A stretch of 64,000 nt of DNA from Marinobacter sp. (GTDB lineage Bacteria; Pseudomonadota; Gammaproteobacteria; Pseudomonadales; Oleiphilaceae), in the NCBI GenBank assembly GCA_014359475.1, contig JACIZI010000001.1:336936-400935 (forward strand), read 5' to 3'. Of this stretch, positions 28,055 to 37,108 are shown in pieces. Below the pieces are notes generated by a model. The model was not told where the DNA came from. It made no database searches and saw nothing but the letters and a program-made list of their open reading frames with translations. Every line of letters begins with the position of its first letter. The first letter of the stretch is position 1. Made by a program: the position numbers and the translations under genes.

Positions 28055-29437
28055 GTGATAGTTGTGATCAGACGCTTATTAATCGTAGAAGACGACCCCG
28101 GCCTGCAGAGTCAGATGCGCTGGTGCTTCAGCGATGACCTGGAAGTGGCCGTGGCCGGTGATTACGACACCGCCATGACCAGCCTGCGCCGGCTGGAACC
28201 GGAAGTGGTGACCCTGGATCTGGGCCTGCCCCCGGACCCTGGCGGCGCATCCGAGGGCTTTCGTCTGCTGGAAGACATACAGCGCCTGGCCCCGGGCACC
28301 AAAATCATCGTAGTGACCGGCCGGGAAGACAAAGAGAACGCCGTCAAAGCCATCGGCATGGGAGCCAGCGACTTCTACCAGAAACCCCTGGACCCGGACA
28401 TCCTCACCTTTGTGGTCAACCGCGCCTTCCGCCTGGCGGAGCTGGAGCAGGAGAACCAGGAACTGGCCACCCGGGGCAACGGCACCTCCATCAAGGGCAT
28501 TGTCGCCGCCAGCTCGCAAATGCTGGCCGTCTGCCGCACCCTGGAAAAAGTGGCCCCCACCGATGTCACCACCCTGATCAACGGCGAAACCGGCACCGGC
28601 AAGGAACTGCTGGCCCGGGCCCTGCACGATCTGAGCAGCCGCTCCTGCCAGCCGTTTGCCACCATCAACTGTGCGGCCATTCCGGAAAACCTGCTGGAAA
28701 GCGAATTATTCGGCTTTGAAAAAGGCTCCTTTACCGGCGCCACCCACACCAAGAAAGGCAAAATCGAAAGCGCCAACGGCGGCACCCTCTTCCTGGACGA
28801 AATCGGCGACATGCCCATGGCCCTGCAGGCCAAGTTGCTGCGTTTCCTTCAGGAACGGGTGGTAGACCGGGTAGGCTCCGTGAAACCCATACCCGTGGAT
28901 GTGCGGGTCGTCTGTGCCACCCACCGGGATCTGCACGAACGCATCCAGAGCGGTGACTTCCGCGAGGATCTTTATTACCGTGTCGCGGAAATCACCCTGG
29001 ACGTCCCCGCCCTGCGGGACCGGGACGGCGATGCACTGCTGATCGCCCAGTCGCTCCTGAAAGACCTGGGCAAACAGATGGACCGGCCCAACCTCAGCTT
29101 CAGCGAGGATGCCGTCAAGGCCATCAACAACTACGGCTGGCCGGGCAACGTGCGGGAAATGATCAACAAGGTAAAACGCGCCACCATCATGGCCGAGGGC
29201 CGGCGCATCACCGCCGACGACCTGCAAATGGCCAAATCCTGCGAAGGCGCGGACAATCAGCTGAATTTACGTCAGGTCCGGGAGAATGCCGAACGCCAGG
29301 CCATTACCACCGCCCTGCAGTCCTGCGGCTACAACATGGCCCAGGCCTCCCGGCTGCTGGGGATTACCCGCCCCACCCTGTACAACCTGACGGACAAATA
29401 CCGGATAGACACAACCCAGGAAGCTTCCCGGGCCTGA
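28055..29437 (+). CDS. prsR: PEP-CTERM-box response regulator PrsR (sigma-54 activator)
   Basis: An NtrC-type regulator of about 460 residues. The receiver domain has phospho-acceptor Asp55 (VTLDLGLPP). The AAA+ domain has Walker A GETGTGKE at 177-184 and the sigma-54 contact loop GSFTGA at 224-229, where most relatives have GAFTGA. The C-terminal Fis-type helix-turn-helix contains MAQASRLLGITRPTLYNL. The start is GTG at 28055 or, with better ribosome-site spacing, GTG at 28064. It follows prsK and precedes prsT. Its likely targets in this window are the -24/-12 promoters at 33509 and 37957. Confidence 0.94.
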   Translation: MIVVIRRLLIVEDDPGLQSQMRWCFSDDLEVAVAGDYDTAMTSLRRLEPEVVTLDLGLPPDPGGASEGFRLLEDIQRLAPGTKIIVVTGREDKENAVKAIGMGASDFYQKPLDPDILTFVVNRAFRLAELEQENQELATRGNGTSIKGIVAASSQMLAVCRTLEKVAPTDVTTLINGETGTGKELLARALHDLSSRSCQPFATINCAAIPENLLESELFGFEKGSFTGATHTKKGKIESANGGTLFLDEIGDMPMALQAKLLRFLQERVVDRVGSVKPIPVDVRVVCATHRDLHERIQSGDFREDLYYRVAEITLDVPALRDRDGDALLIAQSLLKDLGKQMDRPNLSFSEDAVKAINNYGWPGNVREMINKVKRATIMAEGRRITADDLQMAKSCEGADNQLNLRQVRENAERQAITTALQSCGYNMAQASRLLGITRPTLYNLTDKYRIDTTQEASRA

Positions 29438-29486
29438 CCCAGGCGCGGCAAGCAATACGGACCCGAAAAATCAAAGGACAAGGGCC

Positions 29487-32189
29487 ATGAAAGCAGTTTT
29501 CACCCTACGCGCAACGCTTCTCGCTGTCGCCATCGCCGCTGGCCTGGCGGGCTGCAGCGATAAGCAGGAAGAAATGAGCCAGGAAGAGATCCAGTATCTC
29601 AGTCACCTGGATCAGTCACGGTTTTTCAAAGGGCAAGGGGAATTAAAAGCAAGCACCCGTGAAGCCCGCAGCGCCATTGAACTCCAGCCCGAACGTCCGG
29701 ACCCGTACCTGGTCATTCTGGACAACCTGCTCACAGCGGGCGATGCGGTCAATGCTGAACGCCAACTGGATGTCCTGATCAGCAATATACCGGCAGAGTC
29801 GCTGACGCAGACCACAAAAAACCAGGCATCACTGATCCGTGCCCGGGCCAACCTGATGCAAGGGAAATCCGGGGCCGCGTTAGCCGCACTGGACTCTCTC
29901 CAGGCCCCGGACCGGGCCCAGCAGGAAACCGCTGCCATCATGCGTGGCAAGGCCCTCCTCGCCTCCGGCAAACCGGAAGCCGCCCGGGAAGCATACCAGG
30001 CTGCAAACAACATATCCCCCTCTGCCGAAGCGCATACCGGACTCTCAAAAGTAGCCTGGCAACTGGAACAACCAGAGCGTATGCAGGAACACATAGCCCA
30101 GGCGCAAGAAATTGATCCCAACTCCTCCGAACTGTGGCTCTGGAAAGCCAGACTTGCGGAAGAGTCCGGAAACTGGCCTGCCGCCGAAGAAGCCTATATC
30201 CAGGCACTGGAGGATATCGGGCGTTACGACATCATGACCTACCGGAAATATGAAACCATGTCGGCGCTGATCCGGGCATTACGGGAGCAGGGTAAATCCT
30301 CGGAAGCCTTCGTTTACGAAGAGATTCTCGCCAAATCCGCCCCGGGCACCATCAAGAGCAACCTCACCGCAGCACAGGTAGCCTACAAGAACGGCAACCT
30401 TGAAGATGCGGCACGCTATCTGGAAGAGATTCGCGCCCAGGCGCCCGGCAACGAACAGGCCGCACTCATGCTGGGACTGGTGAGATTCCGGCAGGGTCGG
30501 ATTGAGGAGGCCGAGCAACTACTGACACCGGTTGCCGAACTCGGCGAATCCGAACTGGCGAGCAAGCTGGTGGCCGCTTCGCGACTGCAGATGCGAGACC
30601 CGGAGGGTGCCCAACGCGCCCTGAAAAACATGGATATGGCCCAGACGGACCCGTCGGTGCTGGCAATGGTGGGGATTGCCTCCCTCTCCACCGGTGACAT
30701 CAAGACCGGGGAACAACTTCTGGAGAAGTCCCTAAGCCTGGCCCCGGATAACCAGCAGCTGCGCATCCGCTACGCGCGATACCTGATCGCCAGTGACCAG
30801 CCCGGCAAAGCCATGGAACAGATCGCAATACTGCGGGAGCAGGCCGGGGATTCGGACGTGGTAAACAGCCTGGCGATCCAGGCTCACCTGAGTAACGACA
30901 ACCGCGCCCAGGCCGTGGCCCTCGCTGACCAACGACTGAAAGACAAGCCCGAAGACCTGACCGCCCTGATGACACGGGGTGAACTGGCCGCACAAGCCAA
31001 CAACTATGACCGCGCCTCCGATTACTTCAGCCGGGCCGCCAGGGCCCATCCTGACAACGCCGCCCCCCTGGTAGCGCTTGGCCGGCTGGCACTGGCTCAG
31101 AACCAACAAAGCCAGGCACGAGCCCATTTCCGCAAGGCCGCCAATCTGAGCCCGAACAGCCTGCAGGCTTTGCAGGGCATGGCCCGGGCATACGGCGCGG
31201 AAGAGCTGAAACCGGAAATGGAAAAACTCGCGGAAGCTCACCCACAGGCCGCAGCGCCCAAGCTCATCCTGCTGGAAATCGCACTGACCAACGGCAACCA
31301 GAGCCGCGCAGACGAACTGACCGCAGCCCTCCTCCAGCGGGAAAGTGCCGACACACCACCGCCAGCGGCCTCCATCGTTGCCAACATATACAACGGCGTT
31401 GGTGCCGGCTTGCGCCGTAATGGGCAGGCAGAGCAGGCCGGGAAAGTGCTTAAACGGGGCCGCGTGTTGTTCCCCGAAAATGAGAACATAGCCCTGCAGG
31501 CCGCCTCCCTGGCCTTCAGCCAGAATCAGCAGGATGAGGCAAGGCGCATCCTGCAGGAAGTGAAGCGCAATCACAGCCAGTCCCCCGGCCCCTATCTTGT
31601 CGAAGCGGACTATTTCGCCAGTCAGCAACAACACCAGCAGGCCGCTGAGTTATACGAACTGGCTATCAGCAAGGGCGCCGGGGCGGACACGAAGCTCGCC
31701 GTTGTACGATCACTGGAACAGTCCGGCCGGCTGGAAGACGCCATCCAGTACGCCCAGAGCGCATTGGGTGAACACCCCCGCCACCAGGGACTTCTGATAA
31801 CCAGCGCAATGCTCCACCAACAAAACGACAATCGCGCCCGGGCGATCGAGGCCTACGAGCAGGTACTGGAAATCAACCCCCGCAATTCCCTTGCCCTGAA
31901 CAACCTGGCCTGGCTCTATCATCAAGAAGGCAACAAACGGGCCAGCGAACTGTCCCGTCAGGCATATGAGCTGAACCCTGAAAACGCTGCCATCGCGGAT
32001 ACGCATGGCTGGATTCTGTTCAAGTCAGGACAGACAGCGGCCAGTCTGCCGATACTCGAAAAGGCCCATGCTCTGGATCCGGAATCCAGAGAAATTGCCC
32101 TGCACCTGGCCGAGGCCTACCGCGCCGCCGGTCGCAGCGCCGATGCCAGAAGAATACTTGAGAAACAGGGCACCGACAGCAACGGGTAA
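29487..32189 (+). CDS. prsT: PEP-CTERM system TPR-repeat lipoprotein PrsT
   Basis: A 900-residue lipoprotein: signal peptide with lipobox LAGC (Cys23), followed by a nearly continuous array of TPR-like helical repeats (for example LALNNLAWLYHQEGNKRASE near the C-terminus). This is the size and architecture of PrsT, which occurs with PrsK and PrsR in exosortase A genomes. It is probably an outer-membrane-anchored periplasmic scaffold for polysaccharide or protein export, which is inference. It ends at a strong hairpin (32217-32245) facing the convergent SGNH hydrolase gene. Confidence 0.93.
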   Translation: MKAVFTLRATLLAVAIAAGLAGCSDKQEEMSQEEIQYLSHLDQSRFFKGQGELKASTREARSAIELQPERPDPYLVILDNLLTAGDAVNAERQLDVLISNIPAESLTQTTKNQASLIRARANLMQGKSGAALAALDSLQAPDRAQQETAAIMRGKALLASGKPEAAREAYQAANNISPSAEAHTGLSKVAWQLEQPERMQEHIAQAQEIDPNSSELWLWKARLAEESGNWPAAEEAYIQALEDIGRYDIMTYRKYETMSALIRALREQGKSSEAFVYEEILAKSAPGTIKSNLTAAQVAYKNGNLEDAARYLEEIRAQAPGNEQAALMLGLVRFRQGRIEEAEQLLTPVAELGESELASKLVAASRLQMRDPEGAQRALKNMDMAQTDPSVLAMVGIASLSTGDIKTGEQLLEKSLSLAPDNQQLRIRYARYLIASDQPGKAMEQIAILREQAGDSDVVNSLAIQAHLSNDNRAQAVALADQRLKDKPEDLTALMTRGELAAQANNYDRASDYFSRAARAHPDNAAPLVALGRLALAQNQQSQARAHFRKAANLSPNSLQALQGMARAYGAEELKPEMEKLAEAHPQAAAPKLILLEIALTNGNQSRADELTAALLQRESADTPPPAASIVANIYNGVGAGLRRNGQAEQAGKVLKRGRVLFPENENIALQAASLAFSQNQQDEARRILQEVKRNHSQSPGPYLVEADYFASQQQHQQAAELYELAISKGAGADTKLAVVRSLEQSGRLEDAIQYAQSALGEHPRHQGLLITSAMLHQQNDNRARAIEAYEQVLEINPRNSLALNNLAWLYHQEGNKRASELSRQAYELNPENAAIADTHGWILFKSGQTAASLPILEKAHALDPESREIALHLAEAYRAAGRSADARRILEKQGTDSNG

Positions 32190-32216
32190 CCGTTCGCCGG
32201 TGCCCGAAGATCAGAA

Positions 32217-32245
32217 AAGCCGGACAGGTTCATCCTGCCCGGCTT
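32217..32245. terminator. Bidirectional terminator hairpin between prsT and the SGNH gene
   Basis: AAGCCGGACAGG at 32217-32228 and CCTGCCCGGCTT at 32234-32245 form an 11-pair stem with one A-C mismatch and a 5-nt loop. It sits exactly between convergent stops (prsT at 32189, hydrolase at 32247). A-rich sequence precedes it, giving a T tract on the minus strand. Confidence 0.72.
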
Positions 32246-32246
32246 A

Positions 32247-33365
32247 TTACATTGATCGGAACATGCCCTGAAACATGGGCGCTTTCGCCAGCATTTCCGC
32301 CAGCCAGCGGTGCCCCTGCGGATTGAAGTGGCCTTCGTTGGGATGAAACAGAGCGGCCGCATTCTCTTGACCAGAAAGGTCATCTGTCAGATTCAGTACC
32401 GGCAGTCCCGCACCTTCAAGGCGCGCCTCAAGCATCTCCGACATCACGCCCTGATACACCGCCGGTATCGATTCCCCCCTTGTATACCCCTGACCGGGCA
32501 GCAGAACGACTTTAAGCGTACCGCCGGCCGACTCCACCAGGGATTGGCCGCGCTCGACCAACGCCATGAACAACTCCACCTTCGGACCACTGTGGGCCTG
32601 GATGTGCGCACGCAGGCCTTCCACATCAATACCGGCCCATTGATTGATAACGCGGCCAAGCGCAACCCCATCGATCCAGGTCTGCCAGCGCTGGTACGGA
32701 TCAAACTCACCAAGAATCTCCGACTGAACGCTTCTGGACCTGACGCTCTCGGGCTTGGGCCTCAGCGGCACAGGTACATTGTTCAGAGCCAGCTCCTGAC
32801 CCGCCGATAAGCTATAAAATGGCTTACCGTGCGCCGCCTGCAACGGAAAGGCTTCACCGTTATCCAGCAGGTCATTGCCCAGATACACCATCCAGACCAC
32901 TTCAGCCGGACGATAATCCGTCAATTTTTCAAGCAACATCAACTGCTGATCGTTCGCATACCCCGGCACGCCGGCATTCAGCACATTGCGACCCGTTTTT
33001 TCGCTCAGAAGCCGGGTGAATACCTCATCGTCATTTACCCCCAGGCCGAACGTAAAGCTGTCCCCGAGAAACATCACCGAACCCGGCCTGGCAAAATCCA
33101 GCGCCTCCCCGCGGAATCCCAGGGAATTCACTCCATAGCGCACACTGAAATCATGGTGCTCGTGCTGCCCTTCCCATCCGGGGGCCAGCTTCCAACCCAA
33201 TCGTTCGTCATACAGAATAAATCCCTCATCCATTCGGCCAGCAGGATCAATCCTCGGCTTCAGAGCTCCCAGGGCAAACTCAACGATCGCCAAAGCGATA
33301 AACACGCCCAGCAACGCGGCGACAACACCAAAAATGCCATTTCGCTTTCCTGACTCTTGCGACAT
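32247..33365 (-). CDS. Membrane-anchored SGNH/GDSL hydrolase
   Basis: The ATG at 33365 is chosen because AAAGGA lies 8 bp before it; the frame is open to 33419. The 372-residue product has one N-terminal helix at about 11-33 and then a periplasmic SGNH domain. Block I is FLGDSFTFGLGV (Ser103), GYANDQ and YLGND provide the Gly and Asn blocks, and HFNPQGHRWLAEML carries the catalytic histidine. Such enzymes often add or remove O-acetyl groups on polysaccharides. Its position between prsT and a PEP-CTERM gene suggests a role in exopolysaccharide modification. The substrate is unknown. Confidence 0.82.
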   Translation of the reverse strand: MSQESGKRNGIFGVVAALLGVFIALAIVEFALGALKPRIDPAGRMDEGFILYDERLGWKLAPGWEGQHEHHDFSVRYGVNSLGFRGEALDFARPGSVMFLGDSFTFGLGVNDDEVFTRLLSEKTGRNVLNAGVPGYANDQQLMLLEKLTDYRPAEVVWMVYLGNDLLDNGEAFPLQAAHGKPFYSLSAGQELALNNVPVPLRPKPESVRSRSVQSEILGEFDPYQRWQTWIDGVALGRVINQWAGIDVEGLRAHIQAHSGPKVELFMALVERGQSLVESAGGTLKVVLLPGQGYTRGESIPAVYQGVMSEMLEARLEGAGLPVLNLTDDLSGQENAAALFHPNEGHFNPQGHRWLAEMLAKAPMFQGMFRSM

Positions 33366-33426
33366 AAACCAATCCTTTATCCAGCCGACAGGCCGATAGT
33401 TGTCCACAGCCCGGTGCATTCATGAG

Positions 33427-33450
33427 TGTCCAGTTAATTTACAACAGTGC
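33427..33450 (+). promoter_or_regulatory. Candidate PrsR enhancer upstream of the first PEP-CTERM gene
   Basis: TGTC, 7 bp, then TTTACA (TGT at 33427-33429, ACA at 33441-33443), followed by GTGC. The TGT-N11-ACA dyad has the geometry of NtrC-type enhancers. The same TGTC-N7-TTTACA arrangement occurs upstream of the paralogous gene, and its distance to the -24 element matches within one base (65 against 64 bp). A separate 6-bp palindrome, TGCATG-N4-CATGCA, lies at 33448-33463. Confidence 0.6.
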
Positions 33451-33508
33451 ATGTGTTCATGCAGTAGCACCGCCCCTAAGTTCCTAAAACGAATAAATTA
33501 ACCAATAA

Positions 33509-33524
33509 CGGCACAGCACTTGCT
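33509..33524 (+). promoter_or_regulatory. Sigma-54 (-24/-12) promoter of the first PEP-CTERM gene
   Basis: The sequence CGGCAC, 5 bp, TTGCT fits the sigma-54 consensus TGGCAC-N5-TTGCA, with the invariant GG and GC in exact spacing. It lies about 90 bp before the ATG at 33612. PrsR, an NtrC-type activator encoded 5 kb upstream, is the likely partner. Confidence 0.82.
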
Positions 33525-33611
33525 GACTATAGATTGTTCACCAGTACGAACAAAATTACCACTGTCATCAACACGGCAGTATGTGTGGTAACAAAGGACA
33601 GGAGTATAGAG

Positions 33612-34418
33612 ATGTTGAAACAAGGAATCGCAGCCAGCCTGACAGGGCTTTCGTTGATCCTGGCATCCGCAGCAGTCTCTGCAGAGCCAATCTCGGTTAA
33701 CGATGCGTATATCGGTGCCGACGGCGGTGACCATGGTGATGTGGTGGGCTTTGAGTCCAAATTCGATATTTATTCCATGGATATCGAGCAAAATGGCAGC
33801 AAGTTCAACTTCACCGTGAACACTGCGTTTGCAGGTAAGGCGGGCGTATATCCAAGCCTGACCATCGGAAATACCGGCATTGGTTACGGTGACCTGTTCC
33901 TGGCAAATGATTGGGCACCTGCCGGATCCGCTGACGACGGCTACGCCAGCGATAATGCCTCTAACGGAACTGACTGGACCTGGGGCCTGATTCTCAGTGA
34001 CCGTTTCGACAACAATGGCGGAGATGTTTTTCTTGCCCAGCTTCCGGGAACTAACCTGCAAACTTCATTGCTCAGCAATAATTTTATGGATGTCCCCACA
34101 AGCCAGTATAGAAACGGCCAGGAAGTAGCCGTTAATACGGGCGATGGAGCTACGGAAGCCGGGCTGGTAGATCAATTTGGCAACGTCGGCACCTGGGGCC
34201 TTGGCACCAACCAGCTCAACATCAGCGTCGACCTCAGCCAGACCGACCTGCCGGGCGGCAACTCCCTTGCCTTTCACTGGGGTATGACCTGCGCCAACGA
34301 CGTGATCGAAGGCGAAGTGGAACTGACCAATAAAGTACCCGAGCCAGGCACCATCGGCCTGATCGCTCTGGCACTGGCTGGCATGCTGGTTATGCGCCGT
34401 CGTTCAAACAAGGCGTAA
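33612..34418 (+). CDS. PEP-CTERM sorting-domain surface protein
   Basis: A 268-residue exported protein: signal peptide (1-24, ending AAVSAEP), a beta-rich body, and a C-terminal PEP-CTERM tripartite signal VPEPGTIGLIALALAGMLVM followed by RRR. The conserved segment WGMTCANDVIEG lies immediately before the sorting signal and recurs in the paralogue at 37109-37897. XrtA would cleave at the PEP motif. An AGGAG ribosome site precedes the ATG at 33612, chosen over an in-frame start at 33534 because the signal peptide starts there. Regulated by the sigma-54 promoter at 33509 and ended by the terminator at 34445. Confidence 0.92.
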   Translation: MLKQGIAASLTGLSLILASAAVSAEPISVNDAYIGADGGDHGDVVGFESKFDIYSMDIEQNGSKFNFTVNTAFAGKAGVYPSLTIGNTGIGYGDLFLANDWAPAGSADDGYASDNASNGTDWTWGLILSDRFDNNGGDVFLAQLPGTNLQTSLLSNNFMDVPTSQYRNGQEVAVNTGDGATEAGLVDQFGNVGTWGLGTNQLNISVDLSQTDLPGGNSLAFHWGMTCANDVIEGEVELTNKVPEPGTIGLIALALAGMLVMRRRSNKA

Positions 34419-34444
34419 CACCTGCCAGGAAGTCCAAAAATCCG

Positions 34445-34474
34445 AGAGGGGCCAGTAACATGGCCCCTCTTTTA
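34445..34474. terminator. Strong rho-independent terminator
   Basis: AGAGGGGCCA (34445-34454) pairs perfectly with TGGCCCCTCT (34461-34470) around a 6-nt loop, followed by TTTTAT. It ends the PEP-CTERM gene on the plus strand. A-rich sequence on the other side (caaaaat) makes it usable for the convergent DUF5989/SxtJ/carbamoyltransferase operon. Confidence 0.9.
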
Positions 34475-34498
34475 TATCCAGTATCGAAACAAATCCAA

Positions 34499-34651
34499 TC
34501 AGAACAGGGTATAAATAAACGGCGCAAACGCCGAGCCCTGAGAAAACACCACCAGCGCCCCCAACATTACCAATGTGACAAACAGAGGCACCATCCAGAA
34601 CTTCTTGCGAGCCCGCACGAACATAAAGAAATCCTTGAACAACTCCAGCAT
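34499..34651 (-). CDS. DUF5989-like small membrane protein
   Basis: A 50-residue protein, MLELFKDFFMFVRARKKFW followed by one membrane helix and the end FAPFIYTLF. The pattern matches the small DUF5989 proteins that accompany carbamoyltransferase and SxtJ genes. Its ATG overlaps the SxtJ-like stop in a TGATG. Function is unknown; it may be a membrane partner for the carbamoyltransferase. Confidence 0.78.
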   Translation of the reverse strand: MLELFKDFFMFVRARKKFWMVPLFVTLVMLGALVVFSQGSAFAPFIYTLF

Positions 34652-35055
34652 CAGAACGGCACCTCCAGACTTGTCGGCTCGGAACTTTCCCGGCGATAGG
34701 TGGATGCCGAGGCATCAAATCGCTTGGGTGTCGGATCCTTGCCCAGCATCCTCATCACCAATCCCATGGGAACCACCATCAGAAAATAAACCAGACTCAA
34801 AAGCAGAACAGAGTTGATGCGCCCCAGCGGCACCGCTATCCACATCAACGCCCGATAGACCGGCCACAACCCCAAAGGAAACAGCAACGCCACCAGCAGC
34901 ACCCCGGCACCCGCCAGCAGTGGCCATGAAACCCGTGGCAGCCCAAACAACCAGGGCAGAATGCCATAAAACAACAGCGGCAAAATCACCGCCAGTCCGA
35001 TGCCAAATTTCCTGAGCTCCGTTCCCGATACCTTCTCCGATAACTTCATGGTCAT
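34651..35055 (-). CDS. SxtJ-like membrane protein
   Basis: The ATG at 35055 overlaps the stop of the carbamoyltransferase gene (TGATG), giving 134 residues. A short cytoplasmic start (MTMKLSEKVSGTELRKFG) is followed by three to four hydrophobic segments, including PVYRALMWIAVPLGRINSVLLLSLVYFLMVVP at about 65-96 (quoted only as landmark pieces: PVYRALMW and LSLVYFLMVVP). This matches the SxtJ family found beside carbamoyltransferases. The ending is polar. Function is unknown. Confidence 0.8.
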   Translation of the reverse strand: MTMKLSEKVSGTELRKFGIGLAVILPLLFYGILPWLFGLPRVSWPLLAGAGVLLVALLFPLGLWPVYRALMWIAVPLGRINSVLLLSLVYFLMVVPMGLVMRMLGKDPTPKRFDASASTYRRESSEPTSLEVPF

Positions 35056-36929
35056 CAATCCAGCTCAAATTTCTCTACATGGTCCCGGAATGCCTCATTC
35101 ACGGGTTGATCCGCCTTGGCCAGCACATGGTTGCCCATCACCAGATAATCCATGTCCGTCGCCATAAAGCAGCGATAGGCGTCCTCAGGCGTCGCCACAA
35201 TCGGCTCCCCCCGCACGTTGAACGAGGTATTGATCAGCACCGGGCACCCCGTCAGGTTATTAAATGCCTGCAACAACCGACGATAACGCGCAGAACCGCC
35301 CGCCTCTCCGACCGTCTGCAGCCGCGCACTGAAATCCACATGTGTCACCGCCGGGATCTCGGAACGCAGCATCTTCAACTGTTCAAGCCCTGACAAATCT
35401 CCAGCTTCATTATTACAACGCTTTTTCAGGGCCACCGGAGCGGTCGTCAGCATATAGGGACTATCATAATCACAGTCGAACCATTCTGACGCATTTTCCT
35501 CGAGTACCGACGGTGCAAACGGACGAAATGACTCCCGGAACTTGATCTTGAGATTCATGATCTCCTGCATGTCCCGCCGGCGCGGATCCCCAAGAATGGA
35601 CCGATGCCCCAATGCCCGCGGGCCAAACTCCATGCGCCCCTGAAACCAGCCAATCACCTTGCCCTCGGCAATCAGCCCGGCGACACGCTCGAACAGCCCA
35701 TCATCACCAAGACGCTCTGCAACGCCGGAATACTGCCCGACAACCGCCTCGATCGACTGATCCGAGTATTCCGGCCCCAGACAGGCACCGTTCATCCCGT
35801 CGGGACGCACCAGCTCACGCGCCTGCTTCAGATAAAGATACCACGCCGCCCACGCCGCTCCGGGGGCACCCCCCGCATCCCCGGCCGCCGGCTGAATCCA
35901 CACGCTGCTGAACCCGCTCTCCCGTATAACCTCCGCATTGGCGACGCAATTCAGGGCCACGCCGCCGGCCAGGCACAGATTTTCCATCCCGGTTTCCTTA
36001 TGCAAAGTGCGGGCAAGCAACAAAACGATATCGTTGGTGACCTGCTGGATGGACGCGGCGATATCCATGTGCTTCTGCGTTAACGCTGACGATTCAGACT
36101 GACGAACGGGCATGTCAAACAACGCCTCAAACGCCGGCGAAGTCATCCGCAGACCGGTGCAATACCCGAAATACGCCATATCCAACCGGAAAGAGCCATC
36201 CGGCTTCACATCAACCAGATGCTCCCGGATCAGATCCGCATACAAGGGCCGGCCATAAGGTGCCAGCCCCATCACCTTGTATTCGCCGGAATTCACCTTG
36301 AACCCCAGATAATAAGTAAAGGCCGAGTACAAAAGCCCCAGGGAGTGCGGAAAGTCAATCTCCCAGAGCGGCGACAGCGTATTACCGTCACCCACCCAGG
36401 CAGAGGTGGTTGCCCACTCCCCCACTCCATCCAGGCAGAGGACCGCAGCCTTCTCGTAAGGCGATGGAAAAAAAGCTGACGCAGCGTGGGACTGATGGTG
36501 GGCAGAGAACAAAAGCGGAGGCAAATCCCCGGCCTTCATACCGGAGACGGCGCAGAGCTGTGAACGCAGCTCTTTCTTGAGGTACAACTTTTCCTTCAGC
36601 CACACCGGCATGGCCTTGAGAAACGAACTCAACCCCTGCGGCGCAAAACTCAGATAGGTCTCCAGCAGGCGCTCAAACTTCAGCAGCGGCTTATCATAGA
36701 ACACCACATAATCAACCTGGCTCAGACCAATGCCAGCAAACTCCAGACAAAAGCTCACCGCGTAAGCGGGGAACCCGGGATCATGCTTCTTGCGGGTAAA
36801 CCGCTCTTCCTGGGCCGCCGCCACCAGCACCCCATCACAAATCAGCGCTGCCGCCGAGTCATGATAATAAGCAGAGATACCGAGGATATAACGTGGCGCA
36901 CGGGAGGGAGACTTCGTAGGGCCATCCAT
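35055..36929 (-). CDS. Carbamoyltransferase (NodU/CmcH family)
   Basis: A 624-residue O-carbamoyltransferase. The N-terminal Kae1-like domain starts ILGISAYYHDSAAALI and contains the metal-binding HHQSHAASAFFPSP motif at about 143-156, followed by LDGVGEW. The C-terminal domain carries GPRALGHRSILGDPR and the ending block NTSFNVRGEPIV. The family transfers carbamoyl groups from carbamoyl phosphate to sugar or other hydroxyls. It heads a three-gene operon with the SxtJ-like and DUF5989-like genes inside the PEP-CTERM locus, so a polysaccharide or glycolipid acceptor is likely but unproven. Confidence 0.92.
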   Translation of the reverse strand: MDGPTKSPSRAPRYILGISAYYHDSAAALICDGVLVAAAQEERFTRKKHDPGFPAYAVSFCLEFAGIGLSQVDYVVFYDKPLLKFERLLETYLSFAPQGLSSFLKAMPVWLKEKLYLKKELRSQLCAVSGMKAGDLPPLLFSAHHQSHAASAFFPSPYEKAAVLCLDGVGEWATTSAWVGDGNTLSPLWEIDFPHSLGLLYSAFTYYLGFKVNSGEYKVMGLAPYGRPLYADLIREHLVDVKPDGSFRLDMAYFGYCTGLRMTSPAFEALFDMPVRQSESSALTQKHMDIAASIQQVTNDIVLLLARTLHKETGMENLCLAGGVALNCVANAEVIRESGFSSVWIQPAAGDAGGAPGAAWAAWYLYLKQARELVRPDGMNGACLGPEYSDQSIEAVVGQYSGVAERLGDDGLFERVAGLIAEGKVIGWFQGRMEFGPRALGHRSILGDPRRRDMQEIMNLKIKFRESFRPFAPSVLEENASEWFDCDYDSPYMLTTAPVALKKRCNNEAGDLSGLEQLKMLRSEIPAVTHVDFSARLQTVGEAGGSARYRRLLQAFNNLTGCPVLINTSFNVRGEPIVATPEDAYRCFMATDMDYLVMGNHVLAKADQPVNEAFRDHVEKFELD

Positions 36930-37015
36930 AGATTACCGATTCCTGTTATTGCCTGTCCGGAAAAACGCAGTGTAAAAAATACCGACGCCTGCCAAGTATA
37001 GGATACCCGGCCCCC

Positions 37016-37055
37016 AAACAAAAAAACGGGATGCGGCGCAAACCGCATCCCGTTT
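37016..37055 (-). terminator. Rho-independent terminator after the second PEP-CTERM gene
   Basis: AAACGGGATGCGG (37024-37036) pairs perfectly over 13 bp with CCGCATCCCGTTT (37043-37055) around a 6-nt loop. On the minus strand the stem is followed by a T tract (37023 downward). It ends transcription of the PEP-CTERM gene before the carbamoyltransferase gene. Confidence 0.93.
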
Positions 37056-37108
37056 CTCAGATTATCTGCCCCATTCAGGCAAGGCAAATCAATCCGGGTT
37101 CAGAGCAA

